Shown piece by piece: positions 25,075 to 35,006 of a stretch of DNA of 64,000 nt. How positions within the stretch are numbered: the first letter of the stretch is position 1; every line of letters begins with the position of its first letter. The stretch spans positions 1 to 64,000 of the forward strand of contig NZ_SMNQ01000027.1 of NCBI RefSeq assembly GCF_004353505.1, in the 5' to 3' direction. Source of the stretch: Streptomyces sp. WAC05374. GTDB taxonomy: Bacteria; Actinomycetota; Actinomycetes; Streptomycetales; Streptomycetaceae. The notes under the pieces were generated by a model. That model made no database searches, was not told where the DNA came from, and saw only the letters and a list, made by a program, of their open reading frames with translations. The position numbers and the translations under genes were made by a program.

Positions 25075-26436
25075 TTACATTCCGGCGATGAGCTTCTCCA
25101 CCCGGTCGTCGACCGACCGGAAGGGGTCCTTGCACAGCACGGTGCGCTGCGCCTGGTCGTTGAGCTTGAGGTGCACCCAGTCGACGGTGAAGTCCCGCCG
25201 CTGCTCCTGCGCGCGGCGGATGAAGTCGCCGCGCAGCCGGGCCCTGGTGGTCTGCGGGGGCACCGACTTGCCCTCGAAGATCTTCAGGTCGTTGCAGATC
25301 CGGGCGGCCTGTCCCTTCTTCTCCAGCAGGTAGTAGAGCCCGCGACGGCGGTGGATGTCGTGGTACGCGAGGTCTATCTGGGCGACCCTCGGGTGCGACA
25401 TGGTCATGTTGTGCTTGGCGCGGTACCGCTCCAGCAGCTTGTACTTCATGACCCAGTCGATCTCGGTGTCGATGCGGTCGAGGTCCTCCTCCTCGATGGC
25501 GTCGAGCGTGCGGCCCCACAGCTCCAGGACCTGCGCGACCGTGCCCGTACGGATGCCGCGCCGGTCGACGAAGTCGGCCGCCTTCTCGTAGTACTCCCGC
25601 TGGACCTCCAGGGCGGAGGCTTCGCGTCCGCTGGCGAGCCGGACCTTGCGCTGGCCGGTGATGTCGTGGCTGACCTCGCGGATCGCCCGGATCGGGTTCT
25701 CCAGGGTGAGGTCGCGCATCACCGTGCCCGCCTCGATCATGCGCAGGACGAGGTCGGTGGCGCCGACCTTCAGCAGCATGGTCGTCTCGGACATGTTGGA
25801 GTCACCGACGATGACGTGCAGACGGCGGTACCGCTCGGCGTCCGCGTGCGGCTCGTCCCGGGTGTTGATGATGGGCCGGGAGCGGGTCGTCGCCGAGCTG
25901 ACGCCCTCCCAGATGTGCTCGGCGCGCTGGCTGACGCAGTAGACGGCGCCGCGCGGCGTCTGGAGCACCTTTCCGGCACCGCACAGGAGCTGCCGGGTGA
26001 CCAGGAACGGAATGAGGATGTCCGCGAGCCGCGAGAACTCTCCGTGACGGGCGACGAGGTAGTTCTCGTGGCATCCGTAGGAGTTTCCCGCCGAGTCGGT
26101 GTTGTTCTTGAAGAGATAGACGTCGCCCGCGATTCCCTCCTCGTGCAGGCGGCGTTCGGCGTCGACGAGCAGGCCCTCGAGAATGCGCTCGCCCGCTTTG
26201 TCGTGGGTGACCAGTTCGGTCACGTTGTCGCATTCGGGAGTTGCGTATTCCGGATGCGATCCCACGTCGAGGTAGAGGCGGGCGCCGTTCCGCAGGAAGA
26301 CATTGCTGCTGCGGCCCCATGACACGACACGGCGGAAGAGGTAGCGCGCCACTTCGTCAGGAGACAGTCGGCGCTGTCCCCTGAACGTGCACGTGACGCC
26401 GTACTCGTTCTCCAGCCCGAAAATGCGGCGGTCCAT
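25075..26436 (-). CDS. pafA: Pup-protein ligase PafA
   Basis: A 453-residue member of the carboxylate-amine ligase family. [10 protein letters not shown] at ~7-16 holds the catalytic Glu; [19 protein letters not shown] and [19 protein letters not shown] are shared with Dop. It links the C-terminal Glu of Pup to lysines of target proteins using ATP. The ATG at 26436 is ten bases from the MFS stop with no ribosome site; TAATGT ends six bases before it, suggesting a leaderless transcript from within the MFS gene end. It stands apart from the dop-pup-prcBA unit. Confidence 0.96.
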   Translation of the reverse strand: MDRRIFGLENEYGVTCTFRGQRRLSPDEVARYLFRRVVSWGRSSNVFLRNGARLYLDVGSHPEYATPECDNVTELVTHDKAGERILEGLLVDAERRLHEEGIAGDVYLFKNNTDSAGNSYGCHENYLVARHGEFSRLADILIPFLVTRQLLCGAGKVLQTPRGAVYCVSQRAEHIWEGVSSATTRSRPIINTRDEPHADAERYRRLHVIVGDSNMSETTMLLKVGATDLVLRMIEAGTVMRDLTLENPIRAIREVSHDITGQRKVRLASGREASALEVQREYYEKAADFVDRRGIRTGTVAQVLELWGRTLDAIEEEDLDRIDTEIDWVMKYKLLERYRAKHNMTMSHPRVAQIDLAYHDIHRRRGLYYLLEKKGQAARICNDLKIFEGKSVPPQTTRARLRGDFIRRAQEQRRDFTVDWVHLKLNDQAQRTVLCKDPFRSVDDRVEKLIAGM

Positions 26437-26442
26437 GACTGA

Positions 26443-26448
26443 ACATTA
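26443..26448 (-). promoter_or_regulatory. possible -10 box for leaderless pafA
   Basis: TAATGT on the minus strand overlaps the MFS stop codon and ends six bases before the pafA ATG. No convincing -35 is visible, and the surrounding 60 bases are less GC-rich than the neighbours. Confidence 0.35.
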
Positions 26449-27726
26449 CGCCTGATGGCCTGTGCTGAAACCGGGTTCGACAGCACCGTTTCGATCATTT
26501 TCCGATGTCGCCACGACATCACCGGTGTGCACCGCTCCACGACGGGGAACCGCCAGGACGCGCTGGGTGGCCAGGAGGACCAGCAGGGCGACGAATCCGC
26601 CGGCGCTCGCCACGGCGAAGCTCGCGGGGGTGCCGGAGAGCTGGACCACCGGTCCGGCCACGGCCGTTCCGGCCGCGGCTCCCACGCCGAAGGTGGTGAC
26701 CAGCCAGGAGAACGCCTCGGTGACCGTGCCGCGCGGGGCGTGCCGGTCCACGACGAGGAACGCGCACGCGATGGCGGGCGCCAGGAACACGCCCGCCAGG
26801 GCCGCCAGGGCCGTCATGGCCGCCACGCCCGGGGTGAGCATCAGGGGCAGGTAGCCGAGCGCCAGCAGCCCGACCAGGACGCGCAGGCGGCGCTCCGGGG
26901 CGCCCGCCCAGTGCCGGGCGCCGTACACCGCGCCGCCGATCAGCGCGCCGAGGCCCAGGGCGGCCATCAGCCAGCCGTACACGGAGGCGTTGCCGTGGTC
27001 CTCGGCGTACGCGATGCCGGCGACCGTGATGGAGCCGAGCGCGAGGCCCACGAAGAAGAACGAGGCCAGCAGGGCGAGCAGCCCGGGTGAGCGCAGCGCG
27101 CCGAGCCAGTGGGCCTCGCGGGGTGCGGAGCGCCAGGCGCGGGAGGGCTCCGAGAGCACGACGGACAGGGCGCCGAGCACGCCGATGGCGTTGATGACGA
27201 GCAGGGCGGCGGCGGGCGACCAGAGCGCGACGAACAGCGTGACCAGCAGCGGGCCGACGGTGAACATCACCTCCTGGGCGACCGCGTCCATGGCGTACGC
27301 CCGGTGGACCCGGTCCTCCCGGCCCAGGACGCTCGGCCACAGGGCACGCAGGCCGCCCTCCAGGGGCGGGGTGAACAGGCCGGCGACGGCGACGGCCCCG
27401 TACGCCAGAACCAGGGGGTCGGTGCCGGCCAGGACGAGCAGGGCCATGCCCAGGGCGGACACCACGGCGGCCGGGAGCTGGACGCGGGGCTGGCCGTACA
27501 GGTCGACGGCGCGGCCGAGGAGGGGCTGGCCGATGGCGTTGCCGATGCCGTACACGGCGGCGAGGGCGCCGGCGAGGCTGTAGCTGCCGCCCTCGGCACG
27601 GATGAACACCATGATCGCGATGGGTCCGGTGCCATTGGGGAGGCGCCCTATGAGGGTGCCTATGAGGAGCCTGGCGGCATGGGGTGCCTTCAGGATGTCG
27701 GCGTATCCGCCCGGTGCGGCGGCCAT
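26446..27726 (-). CDS. MFS transporter
   Basis: A 426-residue major facilitator protein with about 12 hydrophobic helices and the loop 2-3 motif GRAVDLYGQPRV. The substrate cannot be read. The gene is divergent from the LacI-family regulator, and its 3' end almost touches pafA, so transcription from its promoter would continue into pafA unless blocked. The last ~20 codons (SENDRNGAVEPGFS) are noticeably less GC-rich. A carbohydrate or drug efflux role is possible. Confidence 0.82.
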   Translation of the reverse strand: MAAAPGGYADILKAPHAARLLIGTLIGRLPNGTGPIAIMVFIRAEGGSYSLAGALAAVYGIGNAIGQPLLGRAVDLYGQPRVQLPAAVVSALGMALLVLAGTDPLVLAYGAVAVAGLFTPPLEGGLRALWPSVLGREDRVHRAYAMDAVAQEVMFTVGPLLVTLFVALWSPAAALLVINAIGVLGALSVVLSEPSRAWRSAPREAHWLGALRSPGLLALLASFFFVGLALGSITVAGIAYAEDHGNASVYGWLMAALGLGALIGGAVYGARHWAGAPERRLRVLVGLLALGYLPLMLTPGVAAMTALAALAGVFLAPAIACAFLVVDRHAPRGTVTEAFSWLVTTFGVGAAAGTAVAGPVVQLSGTPASFAVASAGGFVALLVLLATQRVLAVPRRGAVHTGDVVATSENDRNGAVEPGFSTGHQA

Positions 27727-27762
27727 GTGCTGCCCCTCTCCCCCGGCACCAGGCCGAGGTTT

Positions 27763-27789
27763 TACGTATAACGTCCTTCGTCATACGTA
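27763..27789. promoter_or_regulatory. probable LacI-family operator
   Basis: TACGTATAACG and CGTCATACGTA form an inverted repeat with one mismatch per arm and a five-base spacer. It sits 37 bases upstream of the MFS start and 60 bases upstream of the regulator start, where it could control both. Confidence 0.5.
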
Positions 27790-27848
27790 CCATGACCGCA
27801 TCCCGCGGGTCCACCCCCGCGGTCCTGATCGTCGAAGCGGAGGCGTGC

Positions 27849-28895
27849 GTGCACCACCCGGACCCAGCGGTTCCCGACCCCGCGCCCCGCCCGGCGCGGC
27901 CCACCAGCCGGGACGTGGCCCGGGCCGCCGGGGTGTCGCAGGCCACCGTGTCCCTGGTGCTCGGCGACAAGTGGCGCGGGCGGGTCTCGGAGCGCACGGC
28001 CCACCTGGTGCGGGAGGCCGCCGGCGAGCTCGGCTACCGGCCCAACCTCGCGGCGCGCAACCTGCGCCTCGGCCGCACCAGGACCGCCCTGCTGGTGGTG
28101 CCCGCCCTCACCAACGAGTTCTTCGCCCGCGTCTACACGGGCGCCGCCAGGATCGCCGCCGAGCACGACTTCGGCGTGGTCCTCTACCCCTCCCCCGAGG
28201 GCGTCGGCCCGGCGAGGGACCCGTTCGCCTCGGCCCGGGCGTCACTGGACGGGGTGATCGCCTCCTCCATGGCCGCCGGCGCGCTGCGGGCGATCCGCGG
28301 CACGGACCTGCCGCTGGTCATGCTGGACAGCGACCCCGCCGACCCGGGCGCCGCCGCGCACGTGAACCTCGACATCGCCGACGGCGTACGGCAGGTGACG
28401 GACCATCTGCTGGCGCTGGGCCACCGCCGTTTCGCGCACCTGGCGTCGGCCGTGCCGTCCTGGACCTTCGAGGTGCGCGGCCGGGCCATGGACGCCTGCC
28501 TGGGCGGCCTTTCCGGTGTGTCCGTGCGCACCGTTCCGGCGCCGCTGGAGGTGGACGGCGCCCGCGAGGCCGCCGAGCGCGCGCTGACCGCGCCGGGCGA
28601 CCGGCCTACGGCGCTGATCTGCGACGACGACATCGTGGCGGCGGGCGCCTGCAAGGCGGTACGGCGCCTGGGGCTGCGGGTCCCCGAGGACGTGTCGGTC
28701 ACCGGCTTCGACGACCTGGCGCTCGCCACGGCGGTGGAGCCCGAGCTGACCACGGTGCGGCTGCCCGCGGAGCGGATCGGCGAGCGCGGGATGGCGGCCC
28801 TGCTGGACGTCCTCGCCGGGCGCGACCCGGAGCGCGGCGACCTTCCGGTGACCCTGGTGCCCCGCGGCTCCTCGGGACCGCCTCCCGCCGCCTGA
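27849..28895 (+). CDS. LacI-family transcriptional regulator
   Basis: A 348-residue LacI/GalR regulator. The HTH and hinge are at about residues 18-70 (TSRDVARAAGVSQATVSLVL, then LVREAAGELGYRPNLAARNL), followed by the periplasmic-binding-like sensor domain with VTGFDDLALATAVEPELTTVRLP near the end. The GTG at 27849 is chosen because GGAGG is five bases upstream; an ATG at 27792 lacks a ribosome site and sits by the operator. It is divergent from the MFS gene and probably controls it. A strong hairpin follows. Confidence 0.9.
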   Translation: MHHPDPAVPDPAPRPARPTSRDVARAAGVSQATVSLVLGDKWRGRVSERTAHLVREAAGELGYRPNLAARNLRLGRTRTALLVVPALTNEFFARVYTGAARIAAEHDFGVVLYPSPEGVGPARDPFASARASLDGVIASSMAAGALRAIRGTDLPLVMLDSDPADPGAAAHVNLDIADGVRQVTDHLLALGHRRFAHLASAVPSWTFEVRGRAMDACLGGLSGVSVRTVPAPLEVDGAREAAERALTAPGDRPTALICDDDIVAAGACKAVRRLGLRVPEDVSVTGFDDLALATAVEPELTTVRLPAERIGERGMAALLDVLAGRDPERGDLPVTLVPRGSSGPPPAA

Positions 28896-28980
28896 CACGC
28901 CGCGCCGGCCGCTTGCGCGCCCCGGATCGCCACCGACGCGCCGCGGCCCGGCAGGTCCGCCCTCCCGGCGGCGCACGCGC

Positions 28981-29019
28981 CGGTGCCCCGGACCACCACG
29001 CAGGCGGTCCGGGGCACCG
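28981..29019. terminator. 14-bp hairpin between convergent LacI regulator and prcA
   Basis: CGGTGCCCCGGACC at 28981-28994 pairs perfectly with GGTCCGGGGCACCG at 29006-29019 around an 11-base loop. It can terminate from both sides. Confidence 0.8.
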
Positions 29020-29037
29020 GGCAGGCGGGGCGGGCGG

Positions 29038-29808
29038 TCAGTCGTCCGTTCCGGCCGACTCCTCCGGCTCCTCGTCCGACGGCGCGTCCGTCGGGGTGGA
29101 CGCGGCGGCGTCCGCCTCCAGGAGGCGGGAGAGCTGGCGGCCGACGATCCGCTTGAACTTCCGCTGCTGCGGGCGCGTGCGGTCCAGGATCGCCACCTCC
29201 AGCCGCTCCGCGGGGATCTCCCGCTCGCTGCCGTTGGTGTCCCGGGACAGCGCCTGCACGGCGAGCTTCAGCGCCTCGGCGAGCGACATCCCGTCACGGT
29301 GCCGCTGGTCGAGGAAGCTGCTGATCTGCTCGGCATTGCCACCGACCGCGACCGATCCGTGCTCGTCCACGATCGACCCGTCGTGCGGCAGCCGGTAGAT
29401 CTGGTCGCCCTCGGGGGAGGTCCCGACCTCGGCGACGACCAGCTCCACCTCGTACGGCTTCTCGCCCGCGCTGGAGAAGATGGTGCCCAGCGTCTGGGCG
29501 TAGACGTTGGCGAGCCCACGGGCCGTCACGTCGTCGCGGTCGTAGGTGTAGCCACGCAGGTCCGCGTAGCGCACGCCGCCGATCCGCAGGTTCTCGTACT
29601 CGTTGTACTTACCGGCCGCGGCGAAACCGATCCGGTCGTAGATCTCGCTGAACTTGTGCAGCGCACGGGACGGGTTCTCACCGACGAAGACGATGCCGTC
29701 GGCGTACTGCAGCACAACCAGGCTGCGTCCACGGGCGATGCCCTTGCGGGCGTACTCCGCCCGGTCCTGCATGGCCTGTGCGGGCGAGACATAGAACGGC
29801 GTCGTCAC
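29038..29808 (-). CDS. prcA: 20S proteasome alpha subunit PrcA
   Basis: A 256-residue alpha-type proteasome subunit. The N-terminal [23 protein letters not shown] gate helix and the [20 protein letters not shown] region are typical. It lacks a catalytic Thr, and an acidic Ser/Pro/Asp/Glu-rich tail extends from ~residue 225. Alpha rings cap the core and control substrate entry, docking the ARC ATPase. The GTG at 29808 follows prcB by 34 bases. It is the last gene of the prcB-prcA pair. Confidence 0.95.
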   Translation of the reverse strand: MTTPFYVSPAQAMQDRAEYARKGIARGRSLVVLQYADGIVFVGENPSRALHKFSEIYDRIGFAAAGKYNEYENLRIGGVRYADLRGYTYDRDDVTARGLANVYAQTLGTIFSSAGEKPYEVELVVAEVGTSPEGDQIYRLPHDGSIVDEHGSVAVGGNAEQISSFLDQRHRDGMSLAEALKLAVQALSRDTNGSEREIPAERLEVAILDRTRPQQRKFKRIVGRQLSRLLEADAAASTPTDAPSDEEPEESAGTDD

Positions 29809-29842
29809 CGGCTATCCGTCCCTTTCTTCAGGTGGACAAACA

Positions 29843-30688
29843 TCAGAGCAGCGCGGCGCGCGGGCCGTCGGGCTGTTCGAGGCGGCGCTCCAGGATGGCG
29901 CGGGCGGTCTCGGAGGACTCCGCCTCGGTCAGCCGCCGGAAGCCCTCGTCGGTGATCACGGTGACGATCGGGTAGATCCGCCGGGCCACGTCCGGGCCGC
30001 CGGTCGCCGAGTCGTCGTCGGCCGCGTCGTACAGCGCCTGCACGACCAGGGTGATGGCCTGCTGCTCCGTGAGGTCGTCGCGGTAGAGCTTCTTCATGGC
30101 GCCCCGGGCGAAGATCGAGCCCGAGCCGGTGGCCGCGAAGCCGTGCTCCTCGGAACGGCCGCCCGTCACGTCGTAGCTGAAGATCCGGCCCTTCTCACGC
30201 TCGACGTCCCAGCCCGCGAAGAGCGGGACGACGGCCAGGCCCTGCATGGCCATGCCCAGATTGCTCCGGATCATGGTGGAGAGGCGGTTCGCCTTGCCCT
30301 CCAGGGAGAGCTGGGCGCCCTCGACCTTCTCGAAGTGCTCCAGCTCGAGCTGGAAAAGCTTGACCATCTCCACGGCGAGACCGGCGGTGCCCGCGATGCC
30401 CACGGCCGAGTACTCGTCGGCCGGGAACACCTTCTCGATGTCCCGCTGGGCGATCATGTTGCCCATCGTGGCGCGCCGGTCACCGGCGAGCACCACACCG
30501 CCGGGGAACGTGGTGGCGACGATGGTCGTGCCGTGCGGTGCCTCGATGGCGCCCTGCACGGGCGGCAGGGTCCGCTTGCCGGGCAGCAGCTCGGGCGAGT
30601 GGTCGGCCAGGAAGTCCATGAAGGACGAGGAGCCGGGCGTCAGGAAGGCTGCCGGCAGACGCCCGATGCTACGAGGGTTGGCTTCCAC
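29843..30688 (-). CDS. prcB: 20S proteasome beta subunit PrcB (with propeptide)
   Basis: A 281-residue beta subunit. A ~53-residue propeptide precedes the catalytic Thr54 in the HG-TTIVAT context; cleavage there exposes the nucleophile. Other marks are [10 protein letters not shown], the Lys33-equivalent region and SNLGMAMQG. The GTG at 30688 follows GGAAGGAAA. A strong hairpin separates it from pup about 100 bases upstream, so prcBA may need a second promoter or read-through; TAAGGT near 30755 (minus strand) is a possible -10. Confidence 0.95.
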   Translation of the reverse strand: MEANPRSIGRLPAAFLTPGSSSFMDFLADHSPELLPGKRTLPPVQGAIEAPHGTTIVATTFPGGVVLAGDRRATMGNMIAQRDIEKVFPADEYSAVGIAGTAGLAVEMVKLFQLELEHFEKVEGAQLSLEGKANRLSTMIRSNLGMAMQGLAVVPLFAGWDVEREKGRIFSYDVTGGRSEEHGFAATGSGSIFARGAMKKLYRDDLTEQQAITLVVQALYDAADDDSATGGPDVARRIYPIVTVITDEGFRRLTEAESSETARAILERRLEQPDGPRAALL

Positions 30689-30788
30689 GCGTTTCCTTCC
30701 GAAATGAGGCGGCGGCCCGCCGCGGCGGCGGTCGGGCCGATCATGCGTGCTGTGCACGGACCTTACCCGTGCCGTCGCCGGTCATCCG

Positions 30789-30824
30789 TCCCGGTGCCGT
30801 CGGCTTTCGCCGACGGCACCGGGA
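30789..30824 (-). terminator. 16-bp perfect hairpin between pup and prcB
   Basis: TCCCGGTGCCGTCGGC at 30789-30804 pairs perfectly with 30809-30824 around TTTC. It starts 14 bases after the pup stop. It could end most pup transcripts or stabilise their 3' ends, so that Pup exceeds proteasome subunits. Confidence 0.75.
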
Positions 30825-30837
30825 GGGACAACGAGCG

Positions 30838-31056
30838 CTACTGTCCGCCCTTTTGCACGAAGCTTCGCACGAAGTCCTCGGCGTTCTCCTCGAGGACGTC
30901 GTCGATCTCGTCGAGTACGGAGTCGACGTCGTCGGACAGCTTCTCCTGGCGCTCCTTGAGGTCCTCGGATGCCTGCGCGTCCTGCGCCTGCTCCTCGACC
31001 TCCTCGGTGGAACGTGTGGCCTTCTGCTGCCCGCCGCCGGTGTCCTTGGTCGCCAT
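30838..31056 (-). CDS. pup: prokaryotic ubiquitin-like protein Pup
   Basis: A 72-residue, strongly acidic, largely disordered protein ending in Gly-Gly-Gln. The C-terminal Gln must be deamidated to Glu by Dop before PafA can attach it. The central helix (DLKERQEKLSDDVDSVLDEI) is the ARC-binding part. The ATG at 31056 gives the usual 64-72 residue length. It follows dop by 170 bases and has its own likely promoter with a DNA-damage-like element. Confidence 0.97.
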   Translation of the reverse strand: MATKDTGGGQQKATRSTEEVEEQAQDAQASEDLKERQEKLSDDVDSVLDEIDDVLEENAEDFVRSFVQKGGQ

Positions 31057-31102
31057 ATCCCTCACCCCGCTCGGTTTGCCCGCTTGGTTCGGTCTCTCAA
31101 GA

Positions 31103-31126
31103 TCAGACCCTACAAGGACGGTCTGA
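31103..31126. repeat. inverted repeat at the pup promoter
   Basis: TCAGACC and GGTCTGA form a perfect 7-base inverted repeat with a 10-base spacer. It covers the predicted -10 and part of the upstream element of the pup promoter, so a bound protein here would affect pup transcription. Confidence 0.4.
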
Positions 31127-31128
31127 CA
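31107..31128 (-). promoter_or_regulatory. weak PafBC/RecA-NDp-like promoter of pup
   Basis: On the minus strand: TGTCAGAC (31128-31121), eight bases, TAGGGT (31112-31107). The core TGTCRG, spacing and -10 fit the DNA-damage promoter, while the last two bases of the upstream element do not. The predicted leader is about 44 bases. Confidence 0.45.
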
Positions 31129-31226
31129 TCGGCCCTGTACTTTCTTCACAACGTCCAGGGAGTATCACCATGATTCCCGGTGATCCCCGAGCCAAGCCCT
31201 TTTTCGTACGCGTACTCGGCCGGCGC

Positions 31227-32738
31227 TCAGTGGCCGGACAGCACGCGGACCAGGTCCTCGGCCGTGCGGCAGCGGTCCAGGAGCTCCTTGACGTGGTTAC
31301 GTGTACCGCGCAACGGTTCCAGCGTGGGCACCCTCTGGAGCGAGTCCCGGCCGGGCAGGTCGAAGATCACCGAGTCCCAGGAGGCCGCGGCGACGTCGTC
31401 CGCGTACTGCTCCAGGCACCGGCCCCGGAAATAGGCCCTGGTGTCCTCCGGAGGCTTCGCCTGCGCCCGCGTGACGGCGTCCTCGTCCAGCAGCCGCTTC
31501 ATCCGCCCGCGGGCCGCCAGACGGTTGTACAGGCCCTTGTCGGGCCGCACGTCGGCGTACTGCAGGTCCACGAGGTGGAGCCGTGCCGCGTCCCAGTCGA
31601 CGCCGTCACGGCGCCGGTAGCCCTCCATGAGCTCCCGCTTCGCGACCCAGTCCAGCTCACCGGCGAGGCTCATCGGATCGTTCTCGAGCCGATTGAGGGT
31701 GTCCTCCCACCGGGACAGCACGTCCTTGGTCTGCTCGTCGGCGTCGGCGCCGAACCGCTCCTCCACGTACTTGCGCGCCAGCTCGAAGTACTCCATCTGG
31801 AGTTGTACGGCGGTGAGTGTCCGGCCGCTGCGCAGCGTGATCAGGTACTGGAGCGAGGGGTCGTGGGACACCTGGTGCAGGGTGCGCACGGGCTGGTCGA
31901 CGGCGAGGTCGACCGTGATGAAGCCGTCCTCGATCATGGACAGCACCAGGGCCGTCGTGCCCAGCTTGAGGTAGGTCGAGATCTCGGAGAGGTTCGCGTC
32001 ACCGATGATCACGTGGAGCCGCCGGTACTTCTCGGCGTCGGCGTGCGGCTCGTCCCGGGTGTTGATGATCGGCCGCTTGAGGGTCGTCTCGAGACCCACC
32101 TCGACCTCGAAGTAGTCGGCGCGCTGACTGATCTGGAAGCCGTGCTCACGGCCGTCCTGACCGATGCCGACGCGGCCGGCGCCCGTGACGACCTGCCGGG
32201 AGACGAAGAAGGGCGTCAGGTGGCGCACGATGTCCGAGAAGGGGGTCTCCCGCTTCATCAGGTAGTTCTCGTGCGTGCCGTAGGAGGCGCCCTTGTTGTC
32301 GGTGTTGTTCTTGTAGAGGTGGATCGGCTGGGCGCCCGGCAACTGGGCCGCCCGCTCCGCCGCCTCCGCCATGATCCGCTCACCGGCCTTGTCCCACAGC
32401 ACGGCGTCCCGGGGATTGGTGACCTCGGGGGCGCTGTACTCCGGGTGGGCGTGGTCGACGTAGAGCCGGGCGCCATTGGTGAGGATCACATTGGCCAGGC
32501 CGATGTCCTCGTCCGTGAGCTGACTGGAGTCGGCGGCCTCACGGGCGAGGTCGAAGCCGCGGGCGTCCCGCAGCGGGTTCTCCTCCTCGAAGTCCCAGCG
32601 GGCGCGGCGCGCCCGGTGCATCGCCGCCGCGTAGGCGTTGACGATCTGGGACGAGGTGAGCATGGCATTGGCGTTCGGGTGGCCGGGGACGGAGATCCCG
32701 TACTCCGTCTCGATGCCCATTACTCGCCGTACAGTCAT
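31227..32738 (-). CDS. dop: depupylase/deamidase Dop
   Basis: A 503-residue paralogue of Paf[11 protein letters not shown] at ~7-16 has the catalytic Glu; [17 protein letters not shown] contains the Asp nucleophile region, and [21 protein letters not shown] matches PafA. It converts Pup-Gln to Pup-Glu and also removes Pup from substrates. The length above 500 and the extra Dop loop separate it from PafA. The ATG at 32738 has AGGAGG nearby. It lies between arc and pup, with a terminator-like structure on the arc side. Confidence 0.95.
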   Translation of the reverse strand: MTVRRVMGIETEYGISVPGHPNANAMLTSSQIVNAYAAAMHRARRARWDFEEENPLRDARGFDLAREAADSSQLTDEDIGLANVILTNGARLYVDHAHPEYSAPEVTNPRDAVLWDKAGERIMAEAAERAAQLPGAQPIHLYKNNTDNKGASYGTHENYLMKRETPFSDIVRHLTPFFVSRQVVTGAGRVGIGQDGREHGFQISQRADYFEVEVGLETTLKRPIINTRDEPHADAEKYRRLHVIIGDANLSEISTYLKLGTTALVLSMIEDGFITVDLAVDQPVRTLHQVSHDPSLQYLITLRSGRTLTAVQLQMEYFELARKYVEERFGADADEQTKDVLSRWEDTLNRLENDPMSLAGELDWVAKRELMEGYRRRDGVDWDAARLHLVDLQYADVRPDKGLYNRLAARGRMKRLLDEDAVTRAQAKPPEDTRAYFRGRCLEQYADDVAAASWDSVIFDLPGRDSLQRVPTLEPLRGTRNHVKELLDRCRTAEDLVRVLSGH

Positions 32739-32941
32739 GCGGCCCTCCTTGCCCGGCGGCGCCCCCGCTCGGGAACGGCGCTCAAGTACCGCTTCTTCTC
32801 CGGTGCGTGTGCGGTGCCCGTCCCCGCACTGCGCGACTCGGCGGTACGGAAGAGCCTAGAACGCCTCCGCGCGGGTGGGGAGATCAATTGCGTCATTGCT
32901 GCGGTGTGGTCGGAATGATGGCCCAAGGCCGGTGAAAGCAA

Positions 32942-33000
32942 CCGGCCGCGGATGCCCTCCCCCGCCGTGGGGCGGGGGACGCCCGGGCACCCGCAGCCGG
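32942..33000 (-). terminator. two-part hairpin between arc and dop
   Basis: An inner stem CCCCCGCC (32959-32966) with GGCGGGGG (32971-32978) sits inside an outer pairing of 32942-32951 with 32991-33000 that has one wobble on the minus strand. It begins nine bases after the arc stop. Confidence 0.55.
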
Positions 33001-33008
33001 AATGCGAT

Positions 33009-34775
33009 CTACAGGTACTGACCGGTATTGGCCACCGTGTCGATGGACCGACCGGTGTCGGCGCCCTGCTTTCCGGTGACGAGGGTGCGGATGAAGACGA
33101 TCCGCTCGCCCTTCTTTCCGGAGATCCGGGCCCAGTCGTCCGGGTTGGTGGTGTTGGGCAGGTCCTCGTTCTCCTTGAACTCGTCCACGCATGCCTGGAG
33201 GAGGTGGGAGACCCGAAGACCCTTCTGGTTGTGGTCGAGGAAGGCCTTGATGGCCATCTTCTTCGCCCGGTCCACGATGTTCTGGATCATCGCGCCGGAG
33301 TTGAAGTCCTTGAAGTACAGGACTTCCTTGTCACCGTTGGCGTACGTGACCTCGAGGAACCGGTTCTCCTCGGATTCCGCGTACATCTGCTCCACGACCG
33401 ACTGGATCATCGCCTGGGCCGCGGCTTCCTTGGACCCATTGTGCTCGGCCAGGTCGTCCGCGTGCAGCGGCAGCGAAGGTGTCAGGTACTTGGCGAAGAT
33501 GTCCTTGGCCGCCTCGGCGTCCGGACGCTCGATCTTGATCTTCACATCGAGCCGGCCCGGCCGCAGGATGGCGGGGTCGATCATGTCCTCGCGGTTGGAG
33601 GCGCCGATGACGATGACGTTCTCCAGGCCCTCCACACCGTCGATCTCGGCGAGGAGCTGCGGGACGATGGTGTTCTCCACGTCCGAGCTGACACCGGAGC
33701 CACGGGTGCGGAAGAGGGACTCCATCTCGTCGAAGAAGACGATCACCGGAGTGCCCTCGCTCGCCTTCTCACGAGCGCGCTGGAAGACCAGGCGGATGTG
33801 CCGCTCGGTCTCGCCGACGTACTTGTTGAGGAGCTCGGGGCCCTTGATGTTCAGGAAGTAGCTCTTCCCGGCGGGCTGCCCGGTCACCTCGGCGACCTTC
33901 TTCGCAAGGGAGTTGGCGACGGCCTTCGCGATCAGCGTCTTGCCGCAGCCGGGCGGGCCGTACAGAAGGATGCCCTTCGGCGGCCGCAGTTCGTGCTCCT
34001 GGAAGAGGTCGGGATAGAGGTACGGGAGCTCGACCGCGTCACGGATCAGCTCGATCTGGTTCCCCAGACCGCCGATCTTGGTGTAGTCGACGTCCGGGAC
34101 CTCTTCGAGGACGAGCTCCTCGACCTCGCTCTTCGGGATCACCTCGTAGACGTAACCCGACCTGGGCTCGAGCAGGAGGGCGTCGCCGGGGCGGATGGTG
34201 ATGTCCAGCAGCGGCTCGGCGAGCCTCACCACCCGTTCCTCGTCGGTGTGCCCGATGACCAGGGCGCGCTCGCCGTCCTCGAGGATCTCCTTGAGGGTGA
34301 CGATGTCCCCGGCACGCTCGAACTCCATGGCCTCGACCACGTTGAGCGCTTCGTTGAGCATCAGTTCCTGGCCGCGCCGGAGCTCGTCGAGCTCGACGCT
34401 GGGGCTGACGTTCACCCGGAGCTTGCGGCCCCCGGTGAAGATGTCGCAGGTGCCGTCCTCGTTCGCCTGCAGGAAGACACCGAAGCCGGCCGGGGGCTGC
34501 GCGAGCCGGTCGACCTCCTCCTTGAGGGCCACGATCTGGTCGCGGGCCTCACGGAGCGTATTGGCGAGTCGCTCGTTCTGCGCGGACACGCCGGCCAGGT
34601 TGGTCTGCAGCTCGACGATCCGCTCCTCGAGAATCCTCGTGTGACGCGGAGAGTCGGCGAGCTTACGTCGCAGGACGGCGATTTCCTGCTCGAGATAGGC
34701 AACCTGGCCGGCAGGGTCTTCAGACCCCCGCCCCGGCCGGATGCCGCGGTTGATGTCGTCGTCGTGGGCTGCCAC
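33009..34775 (-). CDS. arc: proteasome-associated AAA ATPase ARC/Mpa
   Basis: A 588-residue AAA+ unfoldase. An N-terminal coiled coil (~18-80), which captures Pup, precedes tandem OB domains; Walker A is YGPPGCGKT near 285, Walker B VIVFFDE, then arginine-finger region LRPGRLD. The C-terminus ends GQYL, the short tail that docks into and opens the alpha ring. The GTG at 34775 is chosen because GGAGGAGG lies eight bases upstream, and it gives the length known for Streptomyces ARC. It feeds pupylated proteins into the PrcBA core. Confidence 0.96.
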   Translation of the reverse strand: MAAHDDDINRGIRPGRGSEDPAGQVAYLEQEIAVLRRKLADSPRHTRILEERIVELQTNLAGVSAQNERLANTLREARDQIVALKEEVDRLAQPPAGFGVFLQANEDGTCDIFTGGRKLRVNVSPSVELDELRRGQELMLNEALNVVEAMEFERAGDIVTLKEILEDGERALVIGHTDEERVVRLAEPLLDITIRPGDALLLEPRSGYVYEVIPKSEVEELVLEEVPDVDYTKIGGLGNQIELIRDAVELPYLYPDLFQEHELRPPKGILLYGPPGCGKTLIAKAVANSLAKKVAEVTGQPAGKSYFLNIKGPELLNKYVGETERHIRLVFQRAREKASEGTPVIVFFDEMESLFRTRGSGVSSDVENTIVPQLLAEIDGVEGLENVIVIGASNREDMIDPAILRPGRLDVKIKIERPDAEAAKDIFAKYLTPSLPLHADDLAEHNGSKEAAAQAMIQSVVEQMYAESEENRFLEVTYANGDKEVLYFKDFNSGAMIQNIVDRAKKMAIKAFLDHNQKGLRVSHLLQACVDEFKENEDLPNTTNPDDWARISGKKGERIVFIRTLVTGKQGADTGRSIDTVANTGQYL

Positions 34776-35006
34776 GGTCCTCACCTCCTCCAAGGGGAGC
34801 TGGACGCTTCCTGACCCTACCTGGGCTGGTGGTGATTGAAACCCCTAGATCACAAAGACTCTCGGGGTGTGTCCGATCTTCACCCTTGCGCTCTCCCTCG
34901 CACCAGGGGGATACCCACCCATCAACACTTGAAAGCGGGCGGTTGTATCGTCGGAGTGGTCAACACCCGTCAGGGTTGGCCCGACTTACACACCAGAGGC
35001 AGGAAC

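Noticed and set aside
27792-27794. ATG as start of the LacI regulator
   Set aside because: No ribosome site and it directly follows the operator; GTG 27849 has GGAGG at good spacing.
32735-32896. A 53-codon frame overlapping the dop start by ATGA
   Set aside because: Lower third-position GC, no motif, Arg-rich; it covers what is more likely the dop promoter and ribosome site.
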